Source of the DNA: AP-15 sp963772295
Lineage (GTDB): Bacteria > Pseudomonadota > Alphaproteobacteria > ATCC43930 > CGMCC-115725
Assembly (NCBI GenBank): GCA_963772295.1
Contig: CAVYWO010000006.1
Location: forward strand, 9,977 to 73,976
Reading direction: 5' to 3'
Length of the DNA: 64,000 nucleotides
The notes below the pieces were generated by a model. The model did not search any database. It was given only the letters and a program-made list of their open reading frames with translations, and was not told where the DNA came from. The position numbers and the translations under genes are program-made. Each line of letters opens with the position of its first letter. The stretch's first letter is position 1. Shown here piece after piece: positions 26,182-35,765 of this stretch.

Positions 26182-27017
26182 GTGAAGACGGCTTATCGGC
26201 CGGAGTTCTTCGCCGAACGCGCCGGTTGGGGGGTCGCTTCCGAGCTTCCGGTATTCGTGGTCGGCCTGTTTCGCTCGGGGACAACACTGACCGAGCAGAT
26301 CTTGGCGAGCCATCCGAGCGTCTTCGGCGCCGGCGAGTTGCCGCACATCCCGCGGCTGGTGCGGCAGATCGTGGCCGAGCCGAGGGATGCCAAAGCCTGG
26401 ACTAAAGACCCGATCGCGACCTGGCCGGACATCATCTTGTCGAATTGCAGGCGAGAGGAGGGCCGGCCAGCCGCGTCGTCGACAAGCATCCGCAGAACGT
26501 GTTCTCGCTGGGCCTGATCGCGCTCATGTTTCCGCGTGCGAAAATCATCTGCTGCCACCGCGATGCGCGCGACAATGTCCTCTCATGTTTCTTTCAGCGT
26601 TTCTCGCCGGAAATGGCATTCGCGACCGATCTTGCCGATTGCGGCAGACGGCATCTAGAGACCGAGCGCATGGCCGACCATTGGCGCCACGTGCTGCCAA
26701 TGCCGATCCTCGATCTGCACTATAAGGCGCTGGTTGCCGATCTGGAGGGCGAGGCCCGACGGCTGATCGATTTCATCGGACTGGATTGGGACCCGGCCTG
26801 CCTCAGTTTTCATGAAACCGAGCGCGCGGTGAATACGCCCAGTACATGGCAAGTGCGGCAGCCAATCTATTCGTCATCGGTCGGGCACTGGCGCAATTAC
26901 GAAAGGCACCTCGGCCCACTCTTCGAGGTGCTGGCGCAGGCCAAGGCCGACGTACGTGACACGCTCCGCGCTGCCGACTCCGAGTTCGATTTCTCGGCGC
27001 GGCCGAGATCGCATTAG
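26182..27017 (+). pseudogene. PAPS-dependent sulfotransferase, truncated and frameshifted
   Basis: The first frame encodes ELPVFVVGLFRSGTTLTEQI, the 5'-phosphosulfate-binding loop, and LASHPSVFGAGELPHIPRLV; the second (from about 26445) encodes SRVVDKHPQNVFSLGLIALM and FPRAKIICCHRDARDNVLSC, the 3'-phosphate-binding region, then WDPACLSFHETERAVNTPS. This is the Sulfotransfer_3 domain found after TPR repeats in many alphaproteobacterial proteins. The TPR N-terminus is missing and one indel near 26445 breaks the frame. Intact homologues sulfate glycans or peptides; this one is inactive. Confidence 0.75.
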
Positions 27018-27147
27018 ATGCTTGATGCGCGCTCGGTCATCTCCGCCGGCTCAGGCTCGACCCGACTGCCGCACGCTCGACACCACACGATCAACCCGAC
27101 CCCGGCTTTGGAGGCGTTCGCGAGCGTCATCGGCGGACCGTTGTACC

Positions 27148-27354
27148 TCATCGCCGACGCCGCCTGACCCTCGGCGCATCGTAGGCTTTCAAGGGGGGCG
27201 GAAGTTCGGGCCGGGGTGCCGGAGGGTCAAGCTTCGCTAGGATCGCCCGCAGGGGCGTCAGTCGCGGCGAAAGCGGGTAGCGGCTGTCCTCGATCGTGCT
27301 TCGGAGAAGTTGGGTAAGGGCGGCCATCTCGTCGTCGGTAAGGTCGAGCGTCAT
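27148..27354 (-). CDS. Small conserved hypothetical protein
   Basis: The 68-residue product is MTLDLTDDEMAALTQLLRST, then IEDSRYPLSPRLTPLRAILA and a proline-rich end KLDPPAPRPELPPPLKAYDA. A family of the same size and pattern (MTLDLTDDE..AL..LL...I..DRYPLSPR...L..IL.KL.PP) is common in rhizobia and methylobacteria, often next to transposons. Function unknown. It abuts the IS66 relic, and the ribosome-binding site is weak. Confidence 0.55.
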   Translation of the reverse strand: MTLDLTDDEMAALTQLLRSTIEDSRYPLSPRLTPLRAILAKLDPPAPRPELPPPLKAYDAPRVRRRRR

Positions 27355-27379
27355 GATCGCGTGATATGGTGCCGCGGTT

Positions 27380-28030
27380 GAAGGCTGCACCATCATGCTC
27401 CGCCGTCTCTGCGCCGAATTGCTCGACCGCGTCGATTACCTGTTCACGCTGGCCCGCGATGACCGATTTGGCGGAGACGCGGGCGAGTTGCGCCTCGAAC
27501 CAGTCTTGACTTCGGCGACGAGCGGCGCGGCTTCGGTTTGCCGGGCAGCGCGACGGGCCGCCGCGCTCTGACCGCGGATCTTCGCCTCGATCGCATAGAG
27601 CGCGGCGATGCGGGCGAGCGCTTCCTCGGCGAGCGGGGCGGCGCCGCCTTTCGCGATGTCGTAAAAGCGTCGCCGCAGATGCGCCCAACAGAAGGCGAGG
27701 GTTGCGGCACCGCCGTCGCGCCGGGGGTCGGCCATCTGCTTGTAGACCGCGTAGCCGTCGCATTGGACGATACCGGAATAGGGCTTCAGTCCCAGTGCGG
27801 CGCTGCGCCCCGGCATATAGGTGTAGACGATGCCGGGCGGCTCGGGTCCGCCCCAGGGGCGGTCGTCGCGGGCGATCGCCCAGAAGTAGCCGGATGCCCT
27901 GGCTTGCCAGCATCTGGGTCTGGCGGTAGAGCGGCAGGTGCCAGGCGTATTTGCTGACGACAACATGCGCGGCCCAGCTAGCGGGCGCTCGCCAGGTCTC
28001 GGTGGGTTAAAGCCCTGCCTGACGCCGGCT
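27380..28030 (-). pseudogene. IS66-family transposase (TnpC) relic
   Basis: Read over two frames the minus strand gives VVSKYAWHLPLYRQTQMLAS, GYFWAIARDDRPWGGPEPPG, CDGYAVYKQM, LAFCWAHLRRRFYDIAKGG and EALARIAALYAIEAKIRGQS, in the order of an IS66 DDE transposase. About 50 residues between the first two blocks are missing, and the end (VSAKSVIAG...) passes into unrelated sequence. No TnpA/TnpB or terminal repeats were found. The element is dead. Confidence 0.75.
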
Positions 28031-28310
28031 GATCTCACGGTGGCGCGCTGCCGATGCCCCGCGTGCGCTCGAGATATCCCGGGATCCGAACTATCTCAGA
28101 TTTGCATCGGCGGCACCAAGCGGCCGCTAACAGCCGGGCGGACGCCAACCAGGATCGACCATTCTGATCCATCAACCTTGGCGAGATTCCTTGTCGCCCG
28201 TCAGCAAGAGCCGCCGCTCGCGCGCAACCACCCTTTCAGGTCAGTGCTGTGGGACGGATCGCCGAGCCCCCGCTATCTATCCATCGTAGCAGAGGCAAAC
28301 ACGCCTCTTC
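28031..28310. other. Spacer between the IS66 relic and the EPS locus
   Basis: No gene. At 28310-28336 a 13-bp unit (CTCACACTCGATY) is tandemly doubled and forms the last codons and stop of the fucose synthase gene. Confidence 0.5.
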
Positions 28311-29282
28311 TCACACTCGATTTCTCACACTCGATCCGGCCCGGAGAAGCCATTCGTAGGTCCGGCGAATGCCGGTCTCGAGATCGATGCTGTGCCGCCA
28401 TCCGAGAGAGTGGAGCGCGGACACGTCGAGAACCTTGCGTGGCGTGCCGTCCAGCTTCGACGTGTCGAACACGAATTCGCCCTCGAACCCGATAGTTCGG
28501 GCAATGAGCCGCGCGAGTTCGGCAATGGTGACGTCCTCGCCGGTCCCGATGTTGATATGGGCGTCATCGGACCAGCACTTCATCAGGAAGATCGCCGCGT
28601 CGGCTAGATCGTAGACATGCAGGAACTCGCGCCGTGCCTGTCCGGTACCCCAGATTTCCACTGTCTTTTGGCCACAGCGGTGCGCCTCGTCGATCCTTGC
28701 GATTAATGCCGGCATCACATGACTCATCAGCGGGTCGAAATTGTCGCCCGGTCCGTAGAGGTTTGTGGGCATCACCGATACAAAGTCGCACCCGTGCTGC
28801 CGGCGATAGGCCTCGCACAATTTGAGCCCGGCGATCTTCGCAACCGCGTACCATTCATTGGTGGGTTCGAGTGGTCCGGTGAGTAGCGCGTTTTCGGGGA
28901 TCGGCTGCGGCGCCAACCGCGGATAGATGCAGGAGGAGCCGAAGTAGACGAGCTTTTGCACGCCGGCGCGCCGCGCCGCTTCGATGACGTTTGCGGCCAT
29001 CACCAGGTTGTCGTAGAGAAAATCCCCCGGCAATCGGCCGTTGGCGTAGATGCCGCCGACTCGCGCTGCCGCCATAAATACGGCCTCCGGACGGTTCTCC
29101 TCGAACCAATATCGAACCGCCGCCTGATCACGCAAATCCACGCGATTGCGGTCGGCGATCAGGATCTGACATTCCTCGCCGGCCAGGCGGCGCACCAGCG
29201 CCGAACCGACCATGCCGCGATGACCCGCGACATAAACTCGGCAACCGGCAAGGCGAAATTTCGGGTCGACCACTGCGCTCAA
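28311..29282 (-). CDS. fcl: GDP-L-fucose synthase
   Basis: The 323-residue SDR-family enzyme converts GDP-4-keto-6-deoxy-D-mannose to GDP-L-fucose by epimerisation and NADPH reduction. It shows the NADP loop GHRGMVG (20-26), GGIYANGRLPGDFLYDNL, SSCIYP (116-121), the catalytic YxxxK pair Tyr145/Lys149 in NEWYAVAKIAG, and PTNLYGPGDNFD with HVMPALI. The length is normal. The start overlaps the gmd stop by four bases (ATGA), so the two are co-translated. It supplies fucose for the adjacent EPS genes. The last codons come from a small tandem duplication. Confidence 0.93.
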   Translation of the reverse strand: MSAVVDPKFRLAGCRVYVAGHRGMVGSALVRRLAGEECQILIADRNRVDLRDQAAVRYWFEENRPEAVFMAAARVGGIYANGRLPGDFLYDNLVMAANVIEAARRAGVQKLVYFGSSCIYPRLAPQPIPENALLTGPLEPTNEWYAVAKIAGLKLCEAYRRQHGCDFVSVMPTNLYGPGDNFDPLMSHVMPALIARIDEAHRCGQKTVEIWGTGQARREFLHVYDLADAAIFLMKCWSDDAHINIGTGEDVTIAELARLIARTIGFEGEFVFDTSKLDGTPRKVLDVSALHSLGWRHSIDLETGIRRTYEWLLRAGSSVRNRV

Positions 29283-30349
29283 TCCTCGGTTTGATAGCGA
29301 TGCTGAGCCGTGCTTAGCAAGGCAACGTCATGCTCTACCATTTCGCGGACCAGCTCCGGGAAAGTCATTTTATGATGCCATCCCAGTCTCTGCCGCGCTT
29401 TAGTCGGATCCCCCAAGAGGAAGTCGACCTCGGTGGGCCGGAAATAGCGCGGGTCCACGGCGACCAATACCTCTCCGGTCTGCGCATCGATCCCCCGCTC
29501 GTCGACCCCATGGCCAGCCCACTCTATCTGCCTTCCGATGTAGGAGTACGCGAGCGTGACGAACTCGCGAACCGAATGCGCCTCGGCGGTCGCCAGCACA
29601 TAGTCGTCAGGCTCGTCCTGCTGCAGAATAAGCCACATTCCTTGCGCGTAGTCGCGCGCGTGTCCCCAGTCGCGCTTCGCGTCGAGATTCCCGAGATAGA
29701 GCGTGGCTTGACGTCCGGCGGCGGCGGCCGCCGCCGCACGCGTAATCTTGCGGGTCACGAACGTCTCGCCGCGGGTCGGCCCTTCATGATTGAACAGAAT
29801 GCCGTTCGAAGCATGCATACCATAGGCTTCGCGGTAGTTCACGGTGATCCAATAAGCATATAATTTTGCTGCGGCATAAGGGCTGCGCGGATAGAACGGC
29901 GTCGCCTCGGATTGCGGCACCTGCTGCGCGCTACCATAAAGTTCGGAGGTCGAAGCCTGGTAGAAGCGCGTCAGCTCCTCGCGTTTCAAGATCCGGATTG
30001 CTTCCAATAACCGGAGGGGCCCAAGCCCGTCCGCATTGGCCGTGTATTCCGGCGTCTCGAAGCTGACCTTGACGTGGCTCTGTGCTGCGAGATTATAAAT
30101 CTCCGTAGGTTGAATTTCCTGGACTAGGCGGATCAAATTGGTGGCGTCGGTCACATCGCCGTAATGCAGATAAAACGGCGTGCCCTCTTCGTGGAGATCA
30201 TGGTATAGGTGGTCGATCCGTTCCGAGTTGAACGACGACGAACGTCGCTTTATACCATGGACCCGATAGCCTTTCGCGAGCAGAAATTCCGCCAGATAGG
30301 CACCGTCCTGTCCTGTTACACCGGTAATCATTGCGGTTTTTGTGGTCAT
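29279..30349 (-). CDS. gmd: GDP-mannose 4,6-dehydratase
   Basis: The 356-residue SDR enzyme makes GDP-4-keto-6-deoxymannose, the first step to GDP-fucose or GDP-rhamnose. The NADP-binding loop GVTGQDG (10-16), KRRSSSFNSERIDHLY, NLAAQSHVKVSFETPEYTA, the catalytic Thr134/Glu136 with Tyr158xxxLys162, and NHEGPTRGETFVTRKI are all present. It is followed directly by fcl, the textbook pairing. Its own promoter is probably within the 230 bases upstream, which hold no gene. Confidence 0.94.
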   Translation of the reverse strand: MTTKTAMITGVTGQDGAYLAEFLLAKGYRVHGIKRRSSSFNSERIDHLYHDLHEEGTPFYLHYGDVTDATNLIRLVQEIQPTEIYNLAAQSHVKVSFETPEYTANADGLGPLRLLEAIRILKREELTRFYQASTSELYGSAQQVPQSEATPFYPRSPYAAAKLYAYWITVNYREAYGMHASNGILFNHEGPTRGETFVTRKITRAAAAAAAGRQATLYLGNLDAKRDWGHARDYAQGMWLILQQDEPDDYVLATAEAHSVREFVTLAYSYIGRQIEWAGHGVDERGIDAQTGEVLVAVDPRYFRPTEVDFLLGDPTKARQRLGWHHKMTFPELVREMVEHDVALLSTAQHRYQTED

Positions 30350-30580
30350 TTCAAACCGTCAGAGGCGATGGGTTCGGCGGCGTCGAACTGGCAGATATCG
30401 TGCCGCCCGATATACAATAGCAATGATAGCGGATGTTAATCATTAGGAATAGGGGTATGGGCGTCCAGTAACAGGCGCCCGAGCGACAATTCACGAAGAC
30501 AGGCCGGTGAGACAGATCGTGCATACGAAGCTTGACCCCTTCGCAAAGCACAACCGTCAGTCCGGGCACGCTGTGGCATA

Positions 30581-31426
30581 TCACGCTGAATTGTCAGCAT
30601 GATAGTAAGGGTTGAAACACACCAGATTGCAATAATGAAAGAAATCGTTTCGGGGTAAATAGCGCCGCCCGCGTCCGACCATAAGCTGAAGATAGCTCGG
30701 TAGCAGCCGATAGATCTCGTAGCCAGGCAGCATCCGATGGAGCTCGTAAAGTGTGAATCCGGTGAAGGCAGCATGCTCGTTCATCTCGAGCTGGATAACT
30801 CCGATCCGCCCTTCTGTTATAAGTCGCCGAGCCCCGGTAAGCACTTCTTTCTCGAAGCCTTCCGTGTCGATCTTGAGAAAGTCGATTAGGGGGACCTGAT
30901 GTTTGCAGCAGAAGCCATCGAGCGTCACGACGCGAGCCATCGTCGTTTCGGTCCGCAGCCCCGTTAGTTCCGTAATCGCCTGCGAAATGAACGATGCGCG
31001 GGGCGTGCCGTCCGCGCCTTGGATGTCGTGAAGCGCCAGCTCTCCCGGCGTGGCTCCGACACCGGCGGCCTCGAGCACCACGTCGGCGCGGCCGGCAAAC
31101 CGTATTTTGAGCCGCGGTAAGGCCTTCGGGTTCGGCTCGAACAGAAAGAACTGCGAGCCGGCGTGCAACCGGCCGAGGAGGTTAGCGGTGAAGTCGCCTT
31201 CGTTGGCCCCCACGTCGAAGACGGTAGACGGGCGGCTACTTGCCCTCTGTCCTTCCGCCCACTCCCGCCCGAATCGATCTTCGCCGTTGAGAGATGAAAC
31301 CCAATTGTCGTACCCGAGACCGCGGAAGGCGATCTTATGAAGCACACGCCATGTCGGTTGGAGCGGGCGGCGCGCAAACAAATTTGCGATCCGGTATTCA
31401 AATGGAAACGGCCGCGATCGGCTCAC
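30581..31426 (-). CDS. FkbM-family methyltransferase
   Basis: The 281-residue SAM-dependent methyltransferase has motif I STVFDVGANEGDFTANLLGR, the acidic FLFEPNPKALPRL, and the FkbM signature VTLDGFCCKHQVPLIDFLKI with DTEGFEKEVLTGA. FkbM enzymes O-methylate sugars or polyketides; here the sugar cluster suggests methylation of an EPS residue. Its ATG overlaps the stop of the upstream GT4 gene by four bases, so both act together. No signal peptide. It is one of three FkbM genes in this locus. Confidence 0.87.
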   Translation of the reverse strand: MSRSRPFPFEYRIANLFARRPLQPTWRVLHKIAFRGLGYDNWVSSLNGEDRFGREWAEGQRASSRPSTVFDVGANEGDFTANLLGRLHAGSQFFLFEPNPKALPRLKIRFAGRADVVLEAAGVGATPGELALHDIQGADGTPRASFISQAITELTGLRTETTMARVVTLDGFCCKHQVPLIDFLKIDTEGFEKEVLTGARRLITEGRIGVIQLEMNEHAAFTGFTLYELHRMLPGYEIYRLLPSYLQLMVGRGRRYLPRNDFFHYCNLVCFNPYYHADNSA

Positions 31427-32688
31427 GCTCGCCTCTCCGTCCCGCAGACCATCCGCTTGCGCCCAAGCATCTCTTCATAAACTGCGAGCAAAGAGTCGAG
31501 ATGAGCATCCAGATCCTGCGGCAACGCCCAGTAGCGCTCAAACGCCGCACGGCTCATCCGTTCGACGAGTACGGGATCCTCGAAGTCGGAAATTCTGGCG
31601 ACGAGCTCGCCCTCGTCCTCGGGGTCGAAGAGTGCTCCGTTCACCCCAGGTTCGATCAGGTCCGCCGCGGCAGTGATCCGCGCGGCAAGGACCGGCACAC
31701 CGCAGGCGAGCGCCTCCGCGCAGACAAGACCGCTGGTCTCATGCCAGCGTGACGGAAACACCAGGACCCGCGTGCGGCCGAGCAGTTCGCGAAGCCGATC
31801 GGGAGAAAGCCACCCGAGAAGTTGCGCATCGGGGTTCTCGCGGCGAATCGCATCGGCGCAAGGCCCCTTTCCGGCAAAGCTCGCCGGCACCCCGGCGCGC
31901 CGGGCGGCGCGCGCGAAGGTCAGGCACCCCTTTTCCGGCGTCAGCCGTCCGACAAAGGCGTAAATCGCGTTCGCCTCCGCCGCGGCTCGAGCTCCGCGCC
32001 TTTCGTCGACAGGATTCGGCACGACGTGGTGGCGCATGCCCGCCGGCAAAAGCGGTTTGGCCACGGCCTCCGCCGCTCGTGAAACATGGATGACCGCGGG
32101 TTTCGTCGCGGTATGCCCGACGGCCCGCCATAACGCCGCATGCCGGAAAACCCGAATCGCCTTATGAGCGCGGCTGCGGGAATCACAGTCCCGGATAACG
32201 CAGGCGACGGACATCGGCCGTAGGGTGCAGGGTGCTTGTGCCTGGAAATCGTAGTAGCAGCCCGTCGGGCAGGCGAGAAAATAGTCATGGAGGGTGATCG
32301 CGGCGGGAAAGTCAGCAGCGAGTGCGCTCTTGATCACACTGGGGCTGAACGCCTTTGTCCATTGATGGAAATGGACGATAGTGCGAGCCGGATCGCAGCC
32401 CGCGAGCGCGCGGACAAGCCCGTCGGCCGCGCGCGCGTTCCAGATCGCATTGCGTGCGGCCTTGACCGGGTTGCGAATGGACCAGACGTCGGCGGCCGGG
32501 ACATGGACGAGGCGGGCTCCCGCTTCCGTCAGCCGCTCGTCCGCCGGCTCGGCGGCGTAGACAAAGGTGACAGGGATGCCGCGGCGCGCTATCCCGGTCG
32601 CTGAGAGGATTGCCACCTTCGCCGCGCCGCCATTGATTTGCGCGAAATCGCTGACGATGACGACCGATAGGCCTGCTTTCCCACCCAT
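31423..32688 (-). CDS. Glycosyltransferase family 4
   Basis: The 421-residue GT-B enzyme has the N-terminal GLSVVIVSDFAQINGGAAKV, the acceptor-side ITLHDYFLACPTGCYYDF, and the C-terminal donor-binding region: YAFVGRLTPEKGCLTFARAA, HETSGLVCAEALACGVPVLA (the EX7E motif), then FDPEDEGELVARI. A cysteine-rich insertion (CTLRPMSVACVIRDCDSRSR) resembles that of GT4 enzymes with a short Cys motif after HD. The ATG at 32688 with AGGA upstream gives family length; the frame opens at 33018 but that part is arginine-rich and overlaps the divergent hydrolase gene. Confidence 0.88.
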   Translation of the reverse strand: MGGKAGLSVVIVSDFAQINGGAAKVAILSATGIARRGIPVTFVYAAEPADERLTEAGARLVHVPAADVWSIRNPVKAARNAIWNARAADGLVRALAGCDPARTIVHFHQWTKAFSPSVIKSALAADFPAAITLHDYFLACPTGCYYDFQAQAPCTLRPMSVACVIRDCDSRSRAHKAIRVFRHAALWRAVGHTATKPAVIHVSRAAEAVAKPLLPAGMRHHVVPNPVDERRGARAAAEANAIYAFVGRLTPEKGCLTFARAARRAGVPASFAGKGPCADAIRRENPDAQLLGWLSPDRLRELLGRTRVLVFPSRWHETSGLVCAEALACGVPVLAARITAAADLIEPGVNGALFDPEDEGELVARISDFEDPVLVERMSRAAFERYWALPQDLDAHLDSLLAVYEEMLGRKRMVCGTERRA

Positions 32689-32812
32689 GCGTTTCGTTCC
32701 TGTTCGGCCCGCGGGCTCGCTCCCCTCGTCGCCACTTTTCGCCAGTCTAACCGAACTTGTGAACATGTGTAGGGCCCGCGCGTTGTTGACCTTCTGCACC
32801 CGCCGGACTTTC

Positions 32813-34948
32813 ATGCAACAGCCAACAGGGCTCCTTCCGCCGCCGTCACACATGTCGCCCCTCGCTGCAATGATCGCGGCCATTCTTCTCTTCACCGCTA
32901 CCCCCACCGCGGCGCGTATCGCGCTCGAGGCGGAGCGCCTCGGGAACGTGTTCGCGCCGCGAGAGAAAGTAATGGTCTCGATCTCGTCGGACACGCCGGA
33001 GGTCAACTGGTCCGTCACCGATTTCTTCGGCTCTCACGTGCTTGGCGGGATAACCAGGATACCGGACGGACGCGCTGAACTCACGCTCAATTCGCTGCCG
33101 CCAGGCTGGTACGAACTGACGGCGCGCGCCGCTGGAGCGGCAGGCGAGGCCGCGCGGACGACCCTCGTCGTGATGCCGCGCCCCGATCGCCTCGCCGGTA
33201 ACCGGTTCGGCGTAATGACCCATTTCGCGCAGGCCTGGGATACAGACGTCCTGCCGCTCGTCGCTCGGGCTGGCATCGGTCAAGTGCGCGACGAAATCTA
33301 TTGGAAAAATGTGGAGACCGCCCCGGCGCATTACGCCATCCCGCCCTACGCGCACTCCTACCTTGCCGCGATGGAGCACGAGGGGCTGAAGCTCCAGCTT
33401 GTGCTGAGCTTCGCAAACCCGCTCTACAATGGCGGAGACACGCCTTACACAGAAGGCGCCGACAAGGCCTTTGCGGCCTATGCGCGCTATCTGGTCGGCC
33501 AGCTCGGACCGAGACTCACGGGCGTGGAGGTGTGGAACGAGTTCAACGGCTCGTTCTGCAAAGGGCCTTGCGTCAGGGATCGTCCGGGCACCTACACCCG
33601 CCTGCTCGCCTCGACCTATCGGGCAATAAAGGACGTAGCGCCGACGCTTCCGGTCGGCGGCGGAGCGGCGGTGCTGGCGCCGCTGCCCTGGTTCGATGCG
33701 CTAGCCGAGCGGGGCGCGCTGAGCGAGATGGATGCCATGGTCATCCACCCCTACCACGATACTCCGGAAGGCGTAGGGGCCTGGGTGCGCGACCTCAAGG
33801 CGCTCTCGGCCAGCCATGGCCGAAACATCCCGATATGGGCGACCGAGTTCTCGCACAGCGCCGCCGGATCCGGGGGGCGGAGCGACCAGGCGCGCTTTCT
33901 GGTGCGCGAGGCGGCGACCCTCCTCGGCAAAGGGACATCGCGGATCGTCTGGTATCTTTTACGGGATTACGCACAGTTTGCCGGCATGGGCCTACTTGCG
34001 GCGCCGGATTCGCCGCTGGGGCGCTATTCGCCCTTCCCTGCCTATGCGGCTTACGCCACCCTCATTCGAGAAGTCGGGAACCGCCCGGCGCGGGGAAACG
34101 AAGTCGACGACCCGCGCACTCGGGTTTACCGGTTCGGCGACGGAGCCGATGCCGTCCGTGTTGCGTGGTCGACCGAGGGTCCTGCCCGCCTCCTGATCGC
34201 CGCGTCCAGCTCCATCGAAATCGTGGACATCATGGGGCGTACAACCAAACCAAGCGCTGTCGGCGGACGAATTGACCTGTCGCTTGGAGCCGACCCGATC
34301 TACCTGCGCGGTGCCGTAGATGCGGTCCGCGAAGAGGGACGCCCGCGGCTACTCGCCGATAGCGTCGCGCAATTCCCCGCTGGACCGCAGCGTAAAGCGG
34401 AGACCGGGGTTCCGGCGTCGCTGGCGGCTGCGGGCGCGTGGAGTTACGGCGCCTATTCCTGCCCGGAAGACGGGCCCTCGGCGGAGCGCTGCCTCCAGGA
34501 CTTTGCCAATGCAGGGGAGCCCCTCGAACATTTGCAATGGCGGGCGGATGCATGGCGCTGGGCATGGCGATCAAACCAGTTGCCCTTCCTCGAAGTGGCG
34601 CAAGAGGGAGCGCACCCCTCGGCTTCGTCGGGGCACCCGGTCTGGGCCGTGCGCCGCTGGGTGGCGCTGCGGGAAGGGCAGGTGCGGGTGAAAGGCGAGG
34701 TATCGCGGCCCGCCGGCGCCGCGGGAGACGGCTCAGGCGTCATGATCCTGGTCGATGGTCGGCCGGTCTGGCAGAAGCTGCTAGGCGGCCCTGGTCGCAT
34801 CAGCGGAGCGCATTTCGCAATCGACCTCGCTCTCAGCGCAGGAGCGAAAGTCGACTTCGTCACGACGCCCGGCCCGGCGGCGCGCACCGATTACGATTAC
34901 ACTTTGTTTCGCATCGGTCTCGAGGAACGGAAGCCGCCGCCGCGGTGA
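32813..34948 (+). CDS. Secreted clan GH-A glycoside hydrolase (PslG/GH39-like)
   Basis: The roughly 710-residue protein has a signal-type N-terminus (MSPLAAMIAAILLFTATPTA), a beta-sandwich region, then a TIM barrel: GNRFGVMTHFAQAWDTDVLP, IGQVRDEIYWKNVE, VEVWNEFNGSF (acid/base Glu near 33538), DAMVIHPYHDTPEGVGAW and IPIWATEFSHS (nucleophile Glu near 33847), followed by a C-terminal carbohydrate-binding-like domain. This order matches exopolysaccharide-cluster hydrolases such as PslG, which trim polymer in the periplasm. It is divergent from the GT4 gene. The start is uncertain between ATG 32813 and 32852, both lacking a good ribosome-binding site. Confidence 0.72.
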   Translation: MQQPTGLLPPPSHMSPLAAMIAAILLFTATPTAARIALEAERLGNVFAPREKVMVSISSDTPEVNWSVTDFFGSHVLGGITRIPDGRAELTLNSLPPGWYELTARAAGAAGEAARTTLVVMPRPDRLAGNRFGVMTHFAQAWDTDVLPLVARAGIGQVRDEIYWKNVETAPAHYAIPPYAHSYLAAMEHEGLKLQLVLSFANPLYNGGDTPYTEGADKAFAAYARYLVGQLGPRLTGVEVWNEFNGSFCKGPCVRDRPGTYTRLLASTYRAIKDVAPTLPVGGGAAVLAPLPWFDALAERGALSEMDAMVIHPYHDTPEGVGAWVRDLKALSASHGRNIPIWATEFSHSAAGSGGRSDQARFLVREAATLLGKGTSRIVWYLLRDYAQFAGMGLLAAPDSPLGRYSPFPAYAAYATLIREVGNRPARGNEVDDPRTRVYRFGDGADAVRVAWSTEGPARLLIAASSSIEIVDIMGRTTKPSAVGGRIDLSLGADPIYLRGAVDAVREEGRPRLLADSVAQFPAGPQRKAETGVPASLAAAGAWSYGAYSCPEDGPSAERCLQDFANAGEPLEHLQWRADAWRWAWRSNQLPFLEVAQEGAHPSASSGHPVWAVRRWVALREGQVRVKGEVSRPAGAAGDGSGVMILVDGRPVWQKLLGGPGRISGAHFAIDLALSAGAKVDFVTTPGPAARTDYDYTLFRIGLEERKPPPR

Positions 34949-34982
34949 AACCCTCTATAATCGATCTTCCGGATATGCGAGG

Positions 34983-35762
34983 GTGGTCCTGAAGGCGGCG
35001 AGCGACGGCACGATGGCAACTGCGATCCTGCGCGGCACGAAACGGGTCGCCAACCGGCTGCTAAGTCATTTCGGACAAAAGCTGGTCTCCGCCAAGCGAC
35101 CGACCCGCAGCTTTACCGAGTTCTTCGATCATCTAAAAAGGCACGATTTTGTGCCGGCCACGGTTCTCGATGTCGGAGCGGCGAGCGGATCGCTCTGGTT
35201 ACTCCGATCCTTTCCAGCGGCCCGTCTTATTCTCGTTGAAGCGCTGCGAGAGTTCGAGCCTGCTCTTCGGCGCCTCGCGGATAAGTACAGCTGCGAGATT
35301 CACATGGTGGCCGTAGGCGCCAAGCAAGGCACGGCCGTCCTAAATTTGCACCAAGACCCTTTTGGATCTTATATCGACGGGATAGCGACTGACGCGATAT
35401 GCCGGGGGCAGCGTCGGATCGAGATCGCCACTCTTTCGCAACTCCTCGGCGACACCCCTATCGTTGGCCCGGCGCTCGCTAAGTTCGACATCCAAGGTTG
35501 TGAATTGGAGGCAATCCGCGGCATGGGCGAGCACGTCCAGTCGTTCGATCTCTACATTATCGAAACTTCTCTCCATTCCGTGTCGGCCAACCCCCCGGAT
35601 CTGTACCACGTCGTTGCCTTCATGAAGCAGAGGGGGTTTTCGGTTTACGACATTTTAGATGGCCTGATGCGGCCGCTCGATGACGACCTGGCACAGGTTG
35701 ACCTCGTCTTCGTAAAAGATGACGGCCCGCTCCGACGAAACGCCTCCAAGTGGTATCGATAG
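34983..35762 (+). CDS. FkbM-family methyltransferase
   Basis: A methyltransferase of about 250 residues with SAM motif I ATVLDVGAASGSLWLLRSFP, ARLILVEALREFEPALRRLA, and the FkbM C-terminal region IEIATLSQLLGDTPIVGPAL with KFDIQGCELEAIRGMGEHV. The second aspartate-glycine motif is FDIQG rather than the usual KIDVEG, so the metal-free active site still looks complete. The start is GTG 34983 or, more likely, ATG 35013 (MATAILRGTKRVANRLLSHF). It follows the hydrolase by 34 bases and precedes the next FkbM gene by three, forming a plus-strand operon. Confidence 0.85.
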   Translation: MVLKAASDGTMATAILRGTKRVANRLLSHFGQKLVSAKRPTRSFTEFFDHLKRHDFVPATVLDVGAASGSLWLLRSFPAARLILVEALREFEPALRRLADKYSCEIHMVAVGAKQGTAVLNLHQDPFGSYIDGIATDAICRGQRRIEIATLSQLLGDTPIVGPALAKFDIQGCELEAIRGMGEHVQSFDLYIIETSLHSVSANPPDLYHVVAFMKQRGFSVYDILDGLMRPLDDDLAQVDLVFVKDDGPLRRNASKWYR

Positions 35763-35765
35763 AGC

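Noticed and set aside
27227..27913. Intact IS66 transposase
   Set aside because: Domains lie in two frames with an internal deletion and no TnpA/TnpB or terminal repeats.
32846..33379. Minus-strand frame opposite the hydrolase
   Set aside because: Antisense to a recognisable TIM-barrel protein.
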